From Bacteroidales bacterium (GTDB lineage: Bacteria; Bacteroidota; Bacteroidia; Bacteroidales; VadinHA17), in NCBI GenBank assembly GCA_025455505.1, contig JALOMK010000057.1:1-9384 (forward strand): a stretch of 9,384 nt of DNA, given 5' to 3'. How positions within the stretch are numbered: position 1 is the stretch's first letter; each line of letters begins with the position of its first letter. The notes below the pieces were generated by a model that did no database searches, was not told the DNA's origin, and saw only the letters and a program-made list of their open reading frames with translations. The translations under genes were made by a program, and so were the position numbers. Shown in pieces: positions 7,613 through 9,384 of the stretch.

Positions 7613-8014
7613 TCAATATGTTATCCTGAGCCTGAGGATTGTGCTTTTGCCGAGTTCGAAAAGCCATTTATCAAACGAAGGAGGGCCAAAGCTGCCTTTT
7701 GCATTGTTTGAAAAGCCATAACCCTCCTTCGGAATGCCCCTGAACCCGGTTTCCATTACCATGTTTTCGTTTTCATCGTGGTAATATCTCAGGCCGTACT
7801 TTCCCGGTTTAAGGTTCACTGAAGTGAATAAGCAGGAGTCACCCTTAATTTCGCCGATCTGCTGGTCGACAACTTTTTCATTTTCATCAAAAAGCTGGTA
7901 CATGATCTTACCAGTCTGGTTCCTTATGCCACTGATTCTTACATCGAGGGAAAGCTGTGCATTACAGACCGCTGCCGAGATTATCAGCAAAAAAAGTGCA
8001 AGTGTTATTTTCAT
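7613..8014 (-). CDS. DUF2141 family secreted protein
   Basis: 133 residues. Residues 1-19 are a clear signal peptide ([10 protein letters not shown]…CNA) with likely cleavage before Gln20. The mature part is a small beta-rich domain of the DUF2141 type: [22 protein letters not shown] near the start, [17 protein letters not shown] at about 68-84, and [12 protein letters not shown] at 93-104 followed by GPPSFDKW. The HDENxN and [12 protein letters not shown] motifs are the family hallmarks. The function of the family is not established, and the mature protein should sit in the periplasm or outside. Its ATG overlaps the stop of the XRE gene (ATGA), so the two are translationally coupled. crtI lies 147 nt downstream on the same strand, which suggests but does not prove a link to the pigment pathway. 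Confidence 0.82.
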   Translation of the reverse strand: MKITLALFLLIISAAVCNAQLSLDVRISGIRNQTGKIMYQLFDENEKVVDQQIGEIKGDSCLFTSVNLKPGKYGLRYYHDENENMVMETGFRGIPKEGYGFSNNAKGSFGPPSFDKWLFELGKSTILRLRITY

Positions 8015-8202
8015 TCAAATATAAATATGTCCTCTATCCTGCTTTCGAAAATAATGGCAATGTCATGGGCTAGCTTCAGAGAGGGATTATACTTGTTCTT
8101 CTCGAGGAAGACTATTGTTTCCCTTCTTACATTAACTCTTTTTGCCAGGTCGTCCTGGGTAAGATTGTATTTCGCCCTGTATTCCCTTATCCTGTTATTC
8201 AT
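8011..8202 (-). CDS. Small XRE/Cro-family helix-turn-helix regulator
   Basis: 63 residues, a DNA-binding domain with nothing else attached. The Cro/C1-type fold is complete: [20 protein letters not shown] supplies helices 1-2, [17 protein letters not shown] at about 26-42 is the recognition helix and the following turn, and [17 protein letters not shown] closes the domain. Such minimal regulators are common in Bacteroidota and Firmicutes and often sit next to a small membrane-protein gene, as may be the case here. The stop overlaps the DUF2141 start by 4 nt, and the start overlaps the end of an upstream membrane-peptide frame by 8 nt, so it lies in a tightly coupled cluster. Its targets are unknown; self-regulation or control of the crtI promoter are the obvious candidates (inference). 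Confidence 0.88.
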   Translation of the reverse strand: MNNRIREYRAKYNLTQDDLAKRVNVRRETIVFLEKNKYNPSLKLAHDIAIIFESRIEDIFIFE

Positions 8203-8293
8203 TTTTTACGCCCCTGAAGTTAAAAATCATCCACGATATTGCAAAAACAAGCGCCATCAGGATCACCCTCCACGCAAAAGATGGAGGAACCAT
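8195..8293 (-). CDS. Possible 32-residue single-span membrane peptide, or remnant of a longer membrane protein
   Basis: From ATG 8293 this frame encodes 32 residues: MVPPSFAWR, then a hydrophobic span [17 protein letters not shown] (about 10-26), then a charged tail RGVKNE. The stop is embedded in the XRE start region (ATGAATAA, 8-nt overlap), the type of coupling seen between real genes. The frame is open upstream to a TGA at 8351-8353 with further hydrophobic residues (SIVLFL), so this may be the tail of a longer membrane protein whose start has been lost. No ribosome site is visible before 8293. The strand opposite appears to code for the cytochrome at least down to about 8283, so one of the two readings is probably truncated or the sequence is joined here. 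I do not recognise the family. Confidence 0.4.
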   Translation of the reverse strand: MVPPSFAWRVILMALVFAISWMIFNFRGVKNE

Positions 8294-9384
8294 AAAGAGG
8301 GAAAATGTCGATCTCGACAGGAATAACACAATAGATACCGCTGAGTGGGATCACCTTCAGACGCTTCTCCGAAAAGATTTAAAGGGTAAATACAGCATCA
8401 GCAGGCATTACTCGCTTGATGCCGATGCACATGGTGTGACAAAAAACCCTCAACCTTGCAAAACATGTCATACAGAGAGACAACTTTTCGGACAGGCCAG
8501 ACTTCAATATGCTGGGGCCGCAAAGTTTGAAGTACCCATCGATCCGTCAATTTTCATACCGGAAATTCCTTCAATAGACTCATACAAAAAGACTGTTCAT
8601 GGAGTAAAAGGCGTTCAGTGCAACAACTGCCATCAATCCCAGGAACGCATCAGCAATAACGTCTGTATTCAATGTCACCAGGACATTTCAGGGGTATACA
8701 GGGACACAGTACATGGGCAAAAAGGTGCCACTCAATGTACCCACTGTCACAATCCCCATCGTATTGAAACATATAAGGAACGTACTGCAGGAGAAAGACT
8801 GGCTGTTTGCTCCCGATGCCACAAAGATTATGTTCAAAAACACAAGTGGCTCCCTAACACCACCCAGCACTTTAAGCATCTTGAGTGCTCAACATGCCAC
8901 AGCCCCCGATCAACCAAGAGCATGGTCTTCTATTTGAGCACAAAGAAAGGCGACAAGGATGAGATACTGAACTACGAAACCATGGAAAGCATGTATGGAA
9001 AAAACGTATGGGTTACACCCTTGCTTGATAAAAATAGTGATGAGCTTATTGATTCAAGGGAGTTGGCCGATTTCTTCAATGATGTGAGAAAAAAGCTTTC
9101 AGGTAATACATTTATTGGAAGCTCAATTGTCGTTACCAGCGTGTACCATGATTATTCGGTAAAAAGGCAGAGGGAGCGCATATGTGCAACATGTCACTCT
9201 GATACAGCCCCTTTTTATGAGTCTATGTTTTTTATACTACCTGAAAAAAACTATCATATGTATATCCCGGTAAAAGGCACGATACTTTCGGCAACGCCAG
9301 TATCTGTTTTTATTGACATCAGTCTTCTTGGCGAACAAAAAGCAACCTGGTCAGATGTAAAGGGCTTCTTTTCCCTGAAACAGG
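8283..9384 (+). CDS. Multiheme c-type cytochrome with EF-hand loops, both ends incomplete
   Basis: The frame is open without a stop from 8163 to the window end. Coding is well supported from about 8283, where the EF-hand region begins. Seven CxxCH sites start at 8457 (CKTCH), 8619 (CNNCH), 8664 (CIQCH), 8736 (CTHCH), 8808 (CSRCH), 8886 (CSTCH) and 9183 (CATCH). TVHG before sites 2 and 4 supplies likely axial His ligands. Two EF-hand-type calcium loops lie at 8310-8345 and 9027-9062, each before a heme segment. The protein continues past the right edge, so more hemes may follow. No in-frame ATG exists between the TAA at 8160-8162 and the first heme, and no signal peptide is visible, although heme c attachment requires export. 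The 5' end is therefore missing, rearranged, or misjoined to the minus-strand cluster. The role is probably periplasmic or extracellular electron transfer; I do not recognise a named family. Confidence 0.8.
8310..8471 (+). repeat. EF-hand-plus-heme module, copy 1, in the right-edge cytochrome
   Basis: The 12-residue loop at 8310-8345 reads DLDRNNTIDTAE, with calcium ligands at positions 1, 3, 5, 9 and 12 (D, D, N, D, E) and the conserved Ile at 8. The next residues contain RKDLKGKYSI and a His at +29 after the loop Glu, then CKTCH at 8457-8471. It matches copy 2 in order and spacing. Confidence 0.6.
9027..9197 (+). repeat. EF-hand-plus-heme module, copy 2, in the right-edge cytochrome
   Basis: The loop at 9027-9062 reads DKNSDELIDSRE (D, N, D, D, E at 1, 3, 5, 9, 12 and Ile at 8). 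RKKLSGNTFI follows at the same distance as RKDLKGKYSI in copy 1, a His falls at the same +29 position, and CATCH ends the unit at 9183-9197. The gap-free match over the 29 residues after the loop points to duplication rather than chance. Confidence 0.6.

Noticed and set aside
8027..8326. A 99-codon plus-strand frame with a hydrophobic stretch that might supply a signal peptide to the right-edge cytochrome
   Set aside because: It is mostly antisense to the XRE gene and is in a different frame from the cytochrome. It ends in Arg/Lys-rich sequence at a stop before the first heme, and I see no slippery site to join them.
8713..8937. A 74-codon plus-strand frame within the right-edge cytochrome
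   Set aside because: It is out of frame with the seven heme motifs; the cytochrome frame is open throughout this stretch.

Overview
This window looks like a piece of a Bacteroidota chromosome. The lineage call is inference. It rests on candidate promoters of the TAnnTTTG type (949-956 and 7504-7511), weak or absent Shine-Dalgarno sites, a secreted DUF2141 protein, a very small XRE regulator, and a DAK2/FakA-type protein like those common in that phylum. I found no tRNA, rRNA, CRISPR array, transposase or phage gene.

Layout. (a) 1-922, minus: a DAK2/FakA-like protein that runs off the left edge, with a candidate promoter just upstream. (b) 1071-2357, minus: a class I CPD photolyase with a complete tryptophan triad. 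(c) 2436-5037, plus: a two-gene electron-transfer unit. A secreted or membrane-anchored pentaheme cytochrome c is followed 22 nt later by an outer-membrane beta-barrel carrying one N-terminal heme c site, an architecture like that of Cyc2 porin-cytochrome fusions. The short divergent spacer in front of it holds a hairpin with a T8 tract that overlaps the photolyase start. (d) 5038-8293, minus: a pigment block read right to left. It holds a possible 32-residue membrane peptide, an XRE regulator and a DUF2141 secreted protein joined by 8-nt and 4-nt overlaps, then a 147-nt regulatory gap, then crtI and crtB overlapping by 29 nt. (e) About 8283-9384, plus: a second multiheme cytochrome with seven CxxCH sites in view and two EF-hand calcium loops. 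It runs off the right edge and has no visible start codon or signal peptide.

How the genes may work together (inference). The pentaheme protein and the porin-cytochrome would form a route for electrons across the periplasm and outer membrane, possibly to or from an extracellular metal or another insoluble partner. The right-edge cytochrome may belong to the same respiratory theme. CrtB and CrtI would make a C40 (or C30) polyene, and the photolyase repairs UV damage, so light-protection genes flank the redox genes on both sides.

The points most worth a second look are the Cyc2-like pair, the calcium-loop/heme repeat in the right-edge cytochrome, and the 8163-8350 junction. At that junction a minus-strand membrane-peptide frame and a plus-strand cytochrome frame without a start overlap. 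This could be a natural rearrangement, a pseudogene or an assembly chimera.
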